DNA from: Diplodia intermedia
Taxonomy: Eukaryota > Ascomycota > Dothideomycetes > Botryosphaeriales > Botryosphaeriaceae
Length of the DNA: 64,000 bases
Assembly (NCBI GenBank): GCA_021495925.1
Contig: JAKEKT010000121.1
Coordinates: 1-64,000, forward strand
Reading direction: 5' to 3'
The stretch's first letter is position 1. Each line of letters begins with the position of its first letter. The translations under genes and the position numbers were made by a program. Shown in pieces: positions 34,282 through 46,311 of this stretch. The notes under the pieces were generated by a model, which worked only from the letters and a program-made list of their open reading frames with translations, did no database searches and was not told the DNA's origin.

Positions 34282-36945
34282 TATGCCGATGCTGGTAGGG
34301 TTCAGGACTGTTTGGAGGGTTGCGCGGATGCGTCGAAGAGCTAGCCGAAGATTGCGATCGCAATCAGAAGTTCGATTGGGGCGAGTCGCTTTGCCTGGTG
34401 GCTTCGTCGCTAGGCAATTTTGAAGCTATCACAGCAGCGGGGTTGCTATGGTGTTGGAATGCGCTCAACAACGGCTAAGAAGATGTTTTTTGGGATGCAG
34501 GATGTGCGGCGGCAAGGTCCTGGATCTTTGTTGGAGAGCTGGCTAATATGATGCAGTAGTGCTGGTGGCAGCAGCAGGGGTGGCGAAGGCGACGGGTCTT
34601 GCTCGGCGCTTCCAGGTAAGATCTGGCGAGAAGGCGCGGTCAACGTAACAGCTCCAGGGGTGGTGCAGCTGTTGGCTGGGGTCCTGACGATCGTGATGCG
34701 GGAAATGTGGAGGGCGGCACGCGACTTACTCGTGCCCCAGATTGTCGAAGTCGGTCGGCACGTCAGAGTATGGTGGCGGTAGGCTCGGTTTGCGCGAGGT
34801 TGAAGGCAGGCAAGCAAGAGGTGGCGAGGAGAGGGCGGACGTAACGAAGGGCGGTTGTGGCGCGGGCGCGCGGGGACGCGACCCAGCTGGCGGGAGAGGG
34901 GCTTAGTGCTAGCTCGGCCGGAGGGGTAGCTGCGCGGCTGGGTGGCTTGCACGGCGAGGTGGGACAGCTGGAACGAAGACAGCGGATGGCGGTTGCGCGT
35001 TTGTGGCCGTCGCAACGTCTCCGAGAAACAACGAACAGTTGAAAGAGGAGGAGGGCTGCGAGTCGGGAGGCAGGATGGGAATTGGGAGTTTCCCATGAGC
35101 AAAACAGGAATGCGAGTCTGGCAGCCGCGACCGACCAGGATGCGGCCGCTAGACCGGCGGTAGCGCGCCACAGAGCGTGCAGCATCCCCGATCTCCCAGC
35201 GAAAACCTGATTGCCAGCCGTCGACGATACCAACGCCAAAGTACTTCCGACGAGCCCGAGCGAACAGCGCGCAGGCCTCGACGGCACGCAATACCGGACC
35301 GCCCTTCTCGCGCCTTCGGTCGCCGCGAAACCGGCCTGCCGTCCCCCTCCTCGCCCCGCTGCTGCACAGCGTCCAGCTGCATAGCCTTGCATCAGCCAAG
35401 ACAGCACTGGCCGATCCTCTCCCCATCCGTCAACCGACGGGCCAGAGCTTCCTGGGCTTTTGTTCTCGCCTCGTCGCGCGGCCACGCCGAACTGAGCGCC
35501 GTACCTGGGTGGCCTGAGCCTTTTCCTTTCTCTGCTGTGCTGCGCAATCCTCTCGGCCCTGCGCTCCCTTTCGGTCTGGCCATGCCATTGGCCATGGAGC
35601 TGCGGAGAAACCAATCACGTGTCTGGCTATTGCAGGCGTCCTCGGCTCAGCAGCAAAGACGGCAGCTAAGCCGATGCTGGCAGCGCTGCCGTTTCATTCG
35701 CCTGACTTATCGTCATGGCAACTCGTGTCCGAGTTTCAAGGAGCTCGCGCCTTTCAAAGCAAATTGGCAAGGCCTGCCGTATGACCACGCCGCTGACGAG
35801 CCTTGTGAAGTTGCTGGTGGTTGTGCATCACAGGCAACGGCTGCACTCATGAAGGACGGATTCCATTCAAGACATACCAGCTCCACGGTAGGTGCTCTAT
35901 TGTATTTCAGCGTCTTTGTTTCCGCACGCAGCAGCCCACTGCATCCACGTCTTCCATTAGTGGCCAAGTGTGCCTCCGTTTCTGATAAAGTTCACCCCGC
36001 ATTCATGATTTATCTCCAATGCCCGTTTTCACTTGAAAACGGACGACAATGATTCGCCCGGCAGACACATCCGTAGGTCAGCGCTGGAGCTTTAGCTCGC
36101 ACATAGATTAATCGCGTTCCATGGCCTGCTACGCGGGGTCGAGGGCGCGCCGCTGGCCGTTGACCCGCCAGCCACGCACTCGCCACGGTAGGGGTATCTG
36201 TTCGCATCCTGCAGATCGTTAACTAGCTCCACCAACCTTTTAAATGAAGAATTTTGCATGTGGCATCGCTGGAAGTATTCTTGCGTCTCCATCTGGTATG
36301 CACATCATACAGCTCTGTTCGCGGCGCATGCTCGTAAGACACGCTGCAGCCGCCATCTGGAACATGCTGTGCGCGCTGGTGCCGGCAATAGAAGCCTTAT
36401 ACTGGTGCGCCAGCCTCGAGCGGAACAGTGGCAGGCAAAGGACCCTGGAAGCGGCACACAAGAGCTCTAGGCAGACAGCCAGTACGCGCGGCTGCAGCCG
36501 GGACCGGAGGCGTCTCAGCGGCGGTTGTGATAACCCTGCAAATCCCCGCGAGGGATGCGCGCTCATCATTCGCTTTTGGGGCCAACATACTGTGGTCGTT
36601 CCACAGGCCCAACACTTCATCCTGACTGGTCTCCTCGCATCGCCCGTCTTCTCGACAATTAGCTCCCGTGGTCGTCGCGGCGGCTAGTCCTTAGAACGCA
36701 CAGTTCTGTGCGGGGCATTCCCGTCGCTCCCCGCTCTTTGTCTGTTTCGGGTAACGTGGCCTCGCTTGCGGCTTCACGCTCAGGCCGCCCAGGCCCATGA
36801 ACCCTGAACTCCGGCAGACACCGACTCGCCCGCCGCCGCTCGTCGTTCAACTTACCAGAAACCACACCTCGCCGCGTCCGGATCGCCCCTTCCCAGTATC
36901 GCGGGGAAGTGAGGCACCGTCGATCCGCTCATCGCGCCTACGCCC
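34282..36945. other. Long promoter/intergenic between divergent genes
   Basis: 2.7 kb upstream of both the bZIP gene (-) and the Sec2-domain gene (+). Long open frames on both strands (for example 34446-35426 minus, 35177-36052 plus) are Arg/Pro/Ser-rich and unrecognised, and several lack an ATG. A long 5' leader for the stress-type bZIP gene is plausible. Confidence 0.5.
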
Positions 36946-37768
36946 ATGTCGACCACCACCACGCTCATCGCGACCACTGCCCCTGGCCTCTACGCGCCGC
37001 CCCAGCTCTCTACCACGGCGTCCTCTTGTCCTTCTTGTGGCACAGATGTGCCCAGCCTATCGGGACCCGCGGAAAATGTAGCCCAGAGGCGGATAGTGGA
37101 GCTCGAAACCCAGGTGCGCATGTTGACGGAGAAGGCCTCGACAGCAGGTAAGCCCCTGCCAGTCCCGTTGCGGACCATCGGTTCCAGCTTGCTTTTTCCT
37201 TGTATCTTACACGCTTCCAGTCGACAAGTTAGCAGATTATGAGGATGAGCTGCGCCATCTGAGAGCCTTACAGGCAAAAGCCACCGCTCCCGCCGAATCT
37301 AGTGCTCTCAACGCCTTGCCTGCCACACCTTCTGGCGATGGCAATAGGCCGCACACAGCAAACCCAGCTGGCCCCACCGCCCGAACCTCTCGCATCACAT
37401 CGCTCCTGGGCCGCCGCAAGTCATCCGCCTCCATCTCGGCCGGCGTACCCGCGGCTGGCACCGTTCCACCGCTTCCTGGTGTCCCTTCGCAAGACCTGGA
37501 GCTCCGCAATGCCCTTGAAAAGGAGAGGGGTCTACGACAGGAGGCGGAGGGAAAAGTGTCTGCGATGAGCAGCGAGATCGAGGAGCTCAGCGTCACACTT
37601 TTCCAACAAGCCAATGAGATGGTTGCGGAGGAGCGTAGGGCTCGTGCCAAGCTGGAAGAGCGGGTCGAGATGTTGGAGAAGAGAGACAAAGACAAGAGAA
37701 GGCGGCTCGAGCGGCTAGAAACTGCAGTACAACGCATCGAAAGGGTCCGCGGGCTTCTCGCGCCTTGA
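36946..37768 (+). CDS. Short Sec2/Rabin8-domain protein (Rab GEF-like)
   Basis: Two exons, 36946-37147 and 37221-37768, 249 residues. The C-terminal 90 residues form the Sec2p coiled-coil domain, with EIEELSVTLFQQANEMVAEE followed by RRARAKLEERVEMLEKRDKD, the segment that in Sec2/Rabin8 binds and opens the Rab Sec4/Rab8 for exocytosis. A CPSC pair near residue 28-31 precedes the first coiled coil (IVELETQVRMLTEKAS). The middle is Ala/Pro/Ser-rich and probably disordered. It stops just after the coiled coil at RIERVRGLLAP, lacking the long regulatory tail of yeast Sec2 (759 residues). I infer a membrane-trafficking role at secretory vesicles; whether it has exchange activity on its own is uncertain. 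Confidence 0.8.
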
Positions 37769-40700
37769 CACCACCTACCTGCCCTGCTAGGAACACGCCT
37801 CAAGGACTCTGTCGGCTCAGTCCGACTGGCTTGGCCGGAGACATCATCCAAGGCGTACCCTCGACCCTAGAGAGACTGGTTCTCTCGCACCCCCTGGTGG
37901 ACCTCCCATGGCGGCTTCGTCATATACACGCAAACACGCTGCAATCCTGACGATCAGTGTCGTCCATGCTCATACAGCTGGCCTTACGATCATTAGCGGG
38001 ATCTAAGGCCCTTGGAACTCCATGATGCTCCTGGAGGTGCTTGTGTCATCATCGGAATGGCAATGTGACGCACCTGGCGCGTTCGGATGTGATCCGATGT
38101 AAGGCCCTCTTCGCCTACAAGGGATATCCCATCGAGATCGTCGGAGCTGGCCTCCAGATTTGCGGGACGAGCAGGGGACGTTCCCACTTGACCTGCCGTG
38201 ACATTTGTGTACGAGATCTGCACGCTGCTGATATTTTCGTGCAGATAAGACACTGCTGATCACTGGATTAAGTCATGCATATGGTTGAGCAAAGTTTGGC
38301 CGTAGCATCGCCTCAGCCGATGTGGCTTTGAGATAGGCTGATGATAAATGCGAGACGTACTACTTTCCGGGAATCACTTGCGTCAAGACGCGTCCGACAG
38401 AATCATCTTTTCGGGAATGACCTGCATCGGGCCTTCTGTTGGATGAGTAAACGAGCGACTTGGTGAAAGAAATGCTTGCAGCTCAGCTCGGAAAAGTTTC
38501 TAATTGCACTTGAGTCAAAACAGGGGGGAACTCCTGCCGTCTGATCTGCACGATAATCGCCACTCTGGATGATCTCCTGCAGGCTTACCGAGCGGGGGAT
38601 GACAACGTGGGTGGAAGACAGCCCGCGTGGAACTTCCCGAGGAGGTGTGGACGGGACGACGTCAGAGGGTACACAAATGACAACATGTTCTCATAGCACA
38701 AGTCATGCTTGAGCCTACCAGGGTGATGTTTGCTGGTGGAGCAAACACCGGTGCCACAATTCTCCACCCTTTCACGTCCTGCTGGGGCAACAAATCCTCA
38801 GACGTAACTTCGACATAATAAATGCACTCATCCATTCTGAACGCAACCACGCCTATTTGCTGCCATGTTATTTCTTGCAACTTCCTAGCGCATTACTGCG
38901 GCGAGCCGGCTATTCTCTGCTACTTCATCTTCGTTGTCTGCGGTTTTCTTTAACATCATTGGATAGGCATGAGAAAGTTCGGATTCGAGGATTCGAGGCC
39001 CGACTCTCTTCTGCTTTCTGGTATGAGACCACGGCCTATTTAAGTAGTGTTGGCCTAGAGAAGCTGGCAATAGCTCTCACCAAAGCTCTCGTCAGCTATT
39101 CAGCTTTACATGCTCATCTTTGGCCCGCTCTCGCCCCTACTCGTGGTCCTACTTAACTCCTTGCCCAATCCTCTCGCTAGAAAGTCCAACCATTGCTTTC
39201 GCAGCTTAATCGGATATGTCTGAATCAATACGCAAGCTTTCAGTTTGACTTCGTCGCCAATGAGCAGCAATTCTTCAGCACAGCATTGCGGGATTACTCT
39301 AGTTGTGTATAAGCATACGACCTCAGCGCAAACTCCACAACTTAGCGCTACTGGGGAATATGCTCCTTTTGCGTTCTGGCTATAGAATGTGGCTGTTGCC
39401 TTTCTACTAATCAAGTAGCAGACGCTTTTCTAGAAGCCATCACGTGGCTTTCCTCTAACCATATCGAGTATGTTGGGAAATTGCGATAAACTGCGGGGTA
39501 AGTTTCAAAGCGATGTGCGTTCGCGCAGATTGACCAAATAACTTCACGATCCCTCCCGTCTATCTCAGGCCCTGGTTTGTGGGGCACGCTTCTCCTGACA
39601 TCAAACTTTGCACCGCTGGAGATTCGTCAGGAACGGAGCTCGATCCAAGCGCGAAGGGGATATGAGAGCTCAGAAAGCCCCTTCAATCCCGCGGCAAGCG
39701 GCCGCTCGAGGGGTTATATTGCGCACGAGCGGCCATGATCTACGAAGCTTGGATGAAGAGCTTTGGCGAACCACAGGCAATTTGCAGTCCGTCGAACAAA
39801 CCCCCCCGTCTACTGCTTGCCGGCTTCGATCCTACCCAAGGACCATCCCGCCCAGCCACTGGACCGGCGGCGGTGCAAAGGAACAGCGCCGTTCGCAATT
39901 ACCCTCCAAACCGCCGGCGCGAGCCGATCGACGCGGCGAAAAGATGCGGAGAAGCGCACATCTCTAGGGGCCCACCGAGGCGGCGACTAATAATGACCGT
40001 CCTGCTCTGACGGAGACCCTGAAAGGGCCCTGGAGGCGATCTCGGAGATGTGGCAGCAGCCTCTTTTCGCAACCACGATCAAATTCGCGCAACGAACAGA
40101 GCGCCATCATCAGACGACAGGGGGGAGCTGACGAAGATGGTCAGCCTTCGACCTCGGGGACCGCGGGCGCTCTGGCCTGCACGCTGGCTGTGCCCCGGGC
40201 CCGCGGCGGGAAACCGAGCGCTGGATTAATCCCCTTTGCTGCGGCTCTTCTTTCCAATATTCGCCCGCGGCCTGCTTTCAGCTAGGAGAGGCGCCGCAGG
40301 ATCCATTGGATGCGTGTGGCGAGAGGGGGGAGTGGCACGCGCGGGGAGTGGCTGGGACGCAGGCGACGCAGCGTGTAGAGTCGGGAATGGCGTTGACCTG
40401 GGACGCGGCTCGAGTTCTGCACGTCAGCTGGCGGTTCGCAGGAAGTCGGTGGCGGGAGCAGTTGAGCGGAAGCTCTGGTGTAGCACGCGGCCAGGGGTGG
40501 GCGGCGAAGATTTGGAGGTTGGTCGTCATTAATTGCAGTCATCTGACGCATCCTGCAGAGCATCCGCAGGCGACGCGGCGGTGGTTGAGAACAGGTCGGC
40601 CAGGCATCCCCGCAGGCGGCCCTTCCCTTGGGGCGGCGCTGCTGCAGGACAGGCCGCGGAGCCGAGAGCGGGGACTAGCGTCGATGCCAAATTTCCCCAG

Positions 40701-41277
40701 GCCTGGCCACGCGTCTCTGCGTAGCTAAGATCTGCCTTCTGGAACCGTCAGGCGCAGGCCGGCCCTTTGCACGCCGCCAAAATGCCTCTGGTTGGCCGTT
40801 TCCCTTACGTACCCAGCTGTGCCATCCCTAGTGGCTTGATGCCCGGCCCCTCACTGCGCCATCGTGCCCGCCGCGCCTCATGCGGTCAGCTGCAGGGGTC
40901 GAGACGCCTGAGGGCCATGACGGCCAATTCGAGAAAAATACAAATCCGCGCTGCTCCCGCTGACCACAGTGCGCCTTCACCGCCGTGTGCACCTTCTCCT
41001 CCGTCCCAACACCACCGCTTCAGCTGCGGCGACATATCCGGTCCGGCCAACACTACCCGCGCCACAGTGGCAACCCTCTGCTTCCGGCGCTTACATCACC
41101 TCACTACGCACCCGTGGTCGGGAGTATAAAGCTATCCGCCCTTGCTTTTTCGGGCCCGCCGGTTGCACCACTAGCGTCTCATCAACGTAGCACCGCATTC
41201 CCCCGGAATCACCTCATCACACAAACAAAAATTCCTCGCCTGCGTGTCGACAACAACCACATCACTCCTCACTCAAA
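37769..41277. other. Gene-poor stretch, no supported gene
   Basis: 3.5 kb. About 38260-39560 is lower in GC than its surroundings; about 39600-41100 is GC-rich again. Open frames are short and domain-free. Imperfect copies of a TTTCCGGGAATCACTTGCGTC-like word occur near 38365 and 38409. I see no tRNA, transposon domain or ribosomal motif. Confidence 0.5.
41125..41130 (+). promoter_or_regulatory. TATA box of the gene at 41278
   Basis: A clean TATAAA within GGAGTATAAAGC lies 153 bp before the ATG, which suggests a regulated, possibly strongly expressed promoter. Confidence 0.55.
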
Positions 41278-42068
41278 ATGGCAGCTCTCGGACGAAGACT
41301 ATCCAAGGTACGTCGTCTTGCCCAACCATTGGCCGCGGCTCCACTGACACTGTGCTCCAGCGCCTGAGCATGTTCTCCACCAAGCGCAGATCCACGGCCG
41401 AGTCGGTGGTGTCGTACTCGAGCCTGTCGACCTCGCTGTCCGAGGTGCCGGCTGAGAACAACGAGTGCTTCGACAAGGACCTCTGGCTCACGGCGCAGAT
41501 GGACAAGAAAGACCCGCGGCTGGACCTCCCCCGCGGCGGGCTGCCCAAGCCGGACCAGGAGTGGTACGACGCGCTGGACGAGGACACGTCGACGTGGGCG
41601 CCCGACGTCTTCTACCGCGGCCTCGACATCTCGATCCGCGAGTACCTGGAGGCCGAGGCGGACCTGGTGGAGCTCCTGCACGACGTGGACGAGGACGGGG
41701 TGCCGTGGTGCACCAAGGAGTGGACGTACACGGTGAGCGTGCGCACGCGCTACATCCACGACCGCCTGCGCGCGAGCTACGACTGGCTGAGCGACGAGGA
41801 GTGCCTGCAACGGCGCGGCGTGCCGTCGTGGTTCGTCGAGGACGGGCTGAGCGGGTGGATGGAGAGCCGGGCCCGCCAGATGCGCGAGAACCCCGACTTC
41901 TGCAAGTACATCAGGACCGAGCCGCGGGCGTGGGTCGCCCGCACCCAGGACAAGCGCATCGACTCCTTCCACGCCGACCTGGACGAGAAGCAGCAAGCAC
42001 AGCAAGGCCTTCAGCGGTACCAGGACGTGCCCGACGCGCAGCTGAGCGAGAAGCATGACGAGTACTAG
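41278..42068 (+). CDS. Unrecognised small acidic protein
   Basis: Two exons, 41278-41307 (ten codons, MAALGRRLSK) and 41361-42068, 245 residues. I do not recognise the family. The body is rich in Asp, Glu, Trp and Arg (PDQEWYDALDEDTSTWAPDV, GVPWCTKEWTYTVSVRTRYI, GVPSWFVEDGLSGWMESRAR), has no membrane segment and no signal peptide, and reads as a folded helical protein. Coding evidence is good: strong G/C preference at third positions, a clean donor GTACGTCG and acceptor TGCTCCAG, a TATA box upstream, and sense composition unlike the surrounding chance frames. The C-terminal EKQQAQQGLQRYQ may be a helix. No functional call is made. Confidence 0.75.
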
Positions 42069-42371
42069 AGTGGGGTTCAGCGGAGCACCGGCTCCCCTTG
42101 GCACGTTTCGGCCAATCTATTTTGCTCACCATGCTCGAATCGAGATCCTTCCAGCTTGTGGGCATCCAGGCCCTTTTACCCGGCCTCGGGCCGGCTGGAT
42201 CGCCATGGGCCTCCAAAAGCGCGCATGTGCACTGTCGACATCTCTGTTTGCCACAAGTGCAGAGCCTCTTCCATTTCTTTCCTATTTTGTACGCATTGCA
42301 TACTGCAGCATATACCCTTTCAGACCACCATTCCTCGAGGACTCGATTACCTGCGAGGAAGTCATCGGTTG

Positions 42372-42399
42372 TCATCATCATCATCATCATCATCATCAT
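42372..42399 (+). repeat. CAT microsatellite
   Basis: About nine CAT repeats in an intergenic region. Confidence 0.9.
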
Positions 42400-43952
42400 A
42401 CATGCATTTGCAGGGGACGGCCCATGGTGGCGGCATCCAGCGGAAAAATTCAGTGTTGTCCACGTTGGTTGGTCGGTTGGTTGGGGGCGCGATTCGCGCA
42501 GCGTCGGGTGGCGCCATTTTTGCCCTCTCCATTCCCGCCCATTCCTTTCCCTTTTTTTTTCTCGATTCCATTCCGTTGCGACGAGGGAGAGAAAAGCACT
42601 AGCCGGTCGTCCTTTTTTGCATGTGGGCTGCGGGAGTGGCTTGGGCCATCGGCCAGCCAACCAAAAAGTATTTCTGCATTGGTTCCGGGGATGGGTTCTT
42701 CAGCCTAGGATCGAGGCTTTGTTGGCTCTACTATTTCTTCTTCTTCTTGTACAGCCAGTATTATTATACCCCCCTACGAATACGATTCATGCAACCATCC
42801 AATCACGCGCTTCCTTCACTCTACTATACTTCCAGCACCTAATCTCCGCAGCCGCATTGGTAGGGCGAGGGCAAGGTGAAACGGCGCCAAGTTACAGAGT
42901 CCGCGCGGCAAAAGAAATGACGACGGAAGCCTTCTATGGATGTCGTCGCAGCTCGACTGGAAATCTCAAGCAAGCCACTGCGCTCAGGCGTGCCGAGGCA
43001 AGTGGTTGTCGTTGCAAGCCGCCCATGTTTTGGAAATCGCCCGCGCCGATCTCCGCCGTGCTACGCCGCATTTATACATAGCAGCAACAGTTAGGCTGCA
43101 CCGCCTCCCAGCCCACAACCCACACTTTTTACTTTTTGGCTCCGCCGTTCTTCGCAAAAATGTCCCGTATCTTTTTTCCCCTTCGTGTCAGCACGACGTC
43201 CGCCTTTTCTTCACGTGCTCCAGGACCCGCCACTGCTTGCTCGCATCTCGTATAAAGATAGGCCGCGGGATGCCGTTGACGCGTATGCTCGCGAATCCTT
43301 CACTTGCCCGTTTGGGACCATTCTGCCGCTGGGTTTTTTTGTGGGGAAGGCCGCACGTCATGCGTAGCATTGCTGGAAAACGAATCGTCCGTCTCACTCT
43401 CTCGTCATTGCGAGCTCGCTCGGTACGTCCGTGGTAGAGGAGCGGTGGTGGTGGTTGTTGTTGCTGCTGCTGCTGCAGGGCAAAGCAAGGGTCTGTCTTC
43501 CACGTAGCCATGTCCAAGCACCATCGAATCAGCATCCGCCTTCTCATGTACTCGAATCTCCGGTCAACATGTCATCGTGGCCGGACGTCCCTCCGCAGTT
43601 TGGTTGTCCCCACTGGCATGTTCCCACAACACGGCCCCGTACAAGTGATGCGGATGACGGTCTTGACGTCAGCACTTGTTGTGGTTCACGCATCCTTCCC
43701 GTCGAGCACGGACGGACAGAACGATAACAACACCGTTCATGACACGGGGAGGGAGGTGGAGTGGGGGTCGAGAGGGGCCGGCCCGCGGGGGCCTGGGCAG
43801 GCGATCAGTGGGGGCGAATACATCCGAAGGAGCTTTTACTGGACCTCTTTAGTGCACAGCCGTGTTCTTCCACAGATGGGCGGATGATGTGCTTCGATGC
43901 CACGAAAAGAGGATGGAGTGGCATCCTCGCCTGAGCATTGACGGTGCAGCAG

Positions 43953-43988
43953 CCCAGCCATCCAGCCAGCCAACCAGCCAGCCAGCCG
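43953..43988 (+). repeat. CCAG/CCAA tetranucleotide repeat
   Basis: About nine imperfect CCAG-like units (AGCCAGCCAACCAGCC). Confidence 0.85.
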
Positions 43989-45868
43989 GGATGTTCAGCC
44001 CCTCCGTGCCTCCATCAGCTCAGCCGCTTGATACCTAGCCGACTCCCCACCACTTATCGGCTGAGAATAAAAAAAAGCCAGCCAGACCCACAGCCTAGAC
44101 CCCCCGGTCGAGAACCAGGCAGCCTTGCCATTATTGTTCGCCTTCTCCGCCTTGCCATCTCTCCTCGCGAAAGAAGCGATCGCAGGAGATTCTGGTACCG
44201 TGGACGAGCTCTGCTGACACGACCACATCCGGGAATTGTAACGGACATTTGTAGCGGGGTTCGGTGGGGAATCGTGGCTTGATGAGCCAAGCACCTTTTT
44301 CTTCTTTTTCTTTTTTTGTTTGGGGTCGGTCTGGTTCCGAGGCTGAAACCGACCGTTTGGTACCGGTGGATGCGGCTATTATTGGTGGCGAGCTGATCGG
44401 AACGGGATTTCCCACATTTGGGCTCGGGAGAGTGCAGGAAGGACGACTGTCTAAGTTACTGTACCGCGGTGATCAATGTTCTCACTCTCAACAGCTTCTG
44501 GCTATCGCGACATCTAGAGTTATATAAATTCATGGAGACAGTTGCCTCTGCCACAAACTTCATCATGGGTGCGGCTGAGGCACGAGGTAGTGCTTTGTGG
44601 CGGTAGTATGTCTACCATAGGATCAGCGTTTCCAACCCAGGAAGTTGGTTGGAATTCACTGTGCTGGCAAGGCGTGTTCGACCAATTTTTCATAGTACGG
44701 GATGGCCAAGGTTTCCGAGCTGCCTTTGAGATGTGAGGCTGGCTCGCCGGTCACAGAACGCTGGCACAAGCCAGCCCGTTGGTGCTCTACTACGCCTGGT
44801 CACACAGATCGAGGATCAGTCCTTATGCCGTACATCTGACTCAGGCATGAGGCTTGTTTCATGAATGCATCTGAGTTGTACAAAGGGCGAATTTGGATGT
44901 CGCCGTACGTCAGTGTGTGCTATAGGTTCATCCGGTCCGGAACCCCAATAATCTTTACTAATGAGTCCTGTCAGGTCATCGGGTAGGACATTGGATAGTC
45001 TTTAAGCCTTGATCGTGACACTTCGTGGCTGAGTAACCCTCGACACGTTGCTTCAAGTCGCTGGAAAGAAGTGAGGTTTATCTGACATTGCAAATCTTCT
45101 CTAATATATGAAGTATCAGCAAGCTGATCCAAAAAGTCATAGACGAAGTGAAGGAAGCTCCTAGGCGTATCAAGCACCAGGAGAACAGCCTTCTGCTTCT
45201 TCTTTCTATCATTTAACTGCTCAAACGTAGCGTTGTGTCCTGTACCGAGGATATCCAGCCATACCTCGGAACAACAGAACAAAACATCAAGTGTTTGCGC
45301 AGTATCTTGGCAAAAAACTCCCGTTACCTCCAGAGTCAGTCAATCGCAAGATTTAGAGAGCTTTCAGGATCATTCAAGCCGAGGAACGAGTACGGTTAGC
45401 TCTCAAGTCTCTCGAAGCCGATAAAGAAAATTTAACACTCTCTCTCGTCTGGAAGAACGGGATCACCTTGTAGGAAGCCTATGAAATAGTGGGATGGCTG
45501 ACTGAAGATTTGAAGATGAGCCAGGGCCAGGTAAATCCGATCGAGGGTAGAAACCAGTTGAGTAAATAATTTTAGTCGCTGAATTTGAATAGAGAGCGAA
45601 CACGGAAGCTCGAATGACGGATCCTACTTCTGGCTGATGGCCAGCCGAGTCAACGGGCGAGCAATTGTCAGGGTCAGGGTTAATTGGTTCAGATCGATTA
45701 CCTGTTTTCTGAATGAAATAAACGACTCTATGAATATTGTACGATTCATTGTCCCCCTGTTAAAAAAAAAATCAGTGCCGGGCTGAGTCTCCCCGTGTTT
45801 CTTGATCAATCCTTAACATCTGTGGTCTTGGGAAGTACAAGTGGTGCACGTACTTTGGCATCACATAG

Positions 45869-46104
45869 GTGGTGGACTTTGAATATGATTACCTAATCAT
45901 TGTTCAACTTCGAACGTAGTGCCATGAATACAGGTCGGCCTACCATCGGCGATGTGAAAGCAGTTCGGCCTACCATCGGCGATAAGGGCGGGTGGTGGAG
46001 TTTGAATGCGATCTTATGTAAGCGAGGATCAAAGTCCGCCATGGCAGAGTTTGATGGATTGATTAAAGTCCATCACTATTGGAAACATATTCGAAATCCA
46101 CCAC
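45869..46104. mobile_element. Possible MITE-like inverted-repeat element
   Basis: A 19-bp arm GTGGTGGACTTTGAATATG at 45869-45887 reappears inverted at 46086-46104 with two transitions (17 of 19 identical). A third, direct copy lies at 45992-46010 (16 of 19). The 236-bp unit has no coding capacity and sits in a lower-GC, gene-free area. That suits a small non-autonomous element or its relic, but no target-site duplication is clear, and other copies in the genome are needed for proof. Confidence 0.4.
45935..45983 (+). repeat. Direct repeat, 30-bp period
   Basis: TCGGCCTACCATCGGCGAT occurs perfectly at 45935-45953 and 45965-45983 inside the inverted-repeat unit. Each copy contains the shorter word ATCGGCGAT. 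Confidence 0.85.
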
Positions 46105-46311
46105 TTATATTTAGACGGCAATGCTAAAGCAAGGGATTCGTACAATCTCATTCGTGAATTGAAACTTGTTAATCCAATACAAACATGGAACGCCGTGCAA
46201 TGCTAACACGATTCCTCATCTGTATAAGAATCGAGACAAGAAATCGAGATGAAGGCAAGGAAAATGACCTCACCCTAGCCCTCACCTCTTAGGGAGTAGT
46301 TCTGATTCCTC

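Larger units (their letters stand above)
42069..46311. other. Gene-poor stretch with microsatellites and a lower-GC end
   Basis: 4.2 kb without a supported gene. The first half is simple-sequence rich; from about 44450 the GC content falls and weak remnants appear, for example a minus open frame at 44971-45282 (103 codons) and a plus frame near 45398-45560 interrupted by stops. These could be decayed repeat material, but I recognise no transposase, reverse transcriptase or integrase motif. Confidence 0.5.

Noticed and set aside
34446..35614. Minus-strand frames of 326 and 283 codons upstream of the bZIP gene
   Set aside because: Arg/Ser/Pro-rich with no domain; they overlap each other and plus frames, as expected in GC-rich leader or promoter DNA.
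42098..43081. 327-codon plus open frame with an Ile run
   Set aside because: It is created by the CAT microsatellite and simple sequence, and has no domain.
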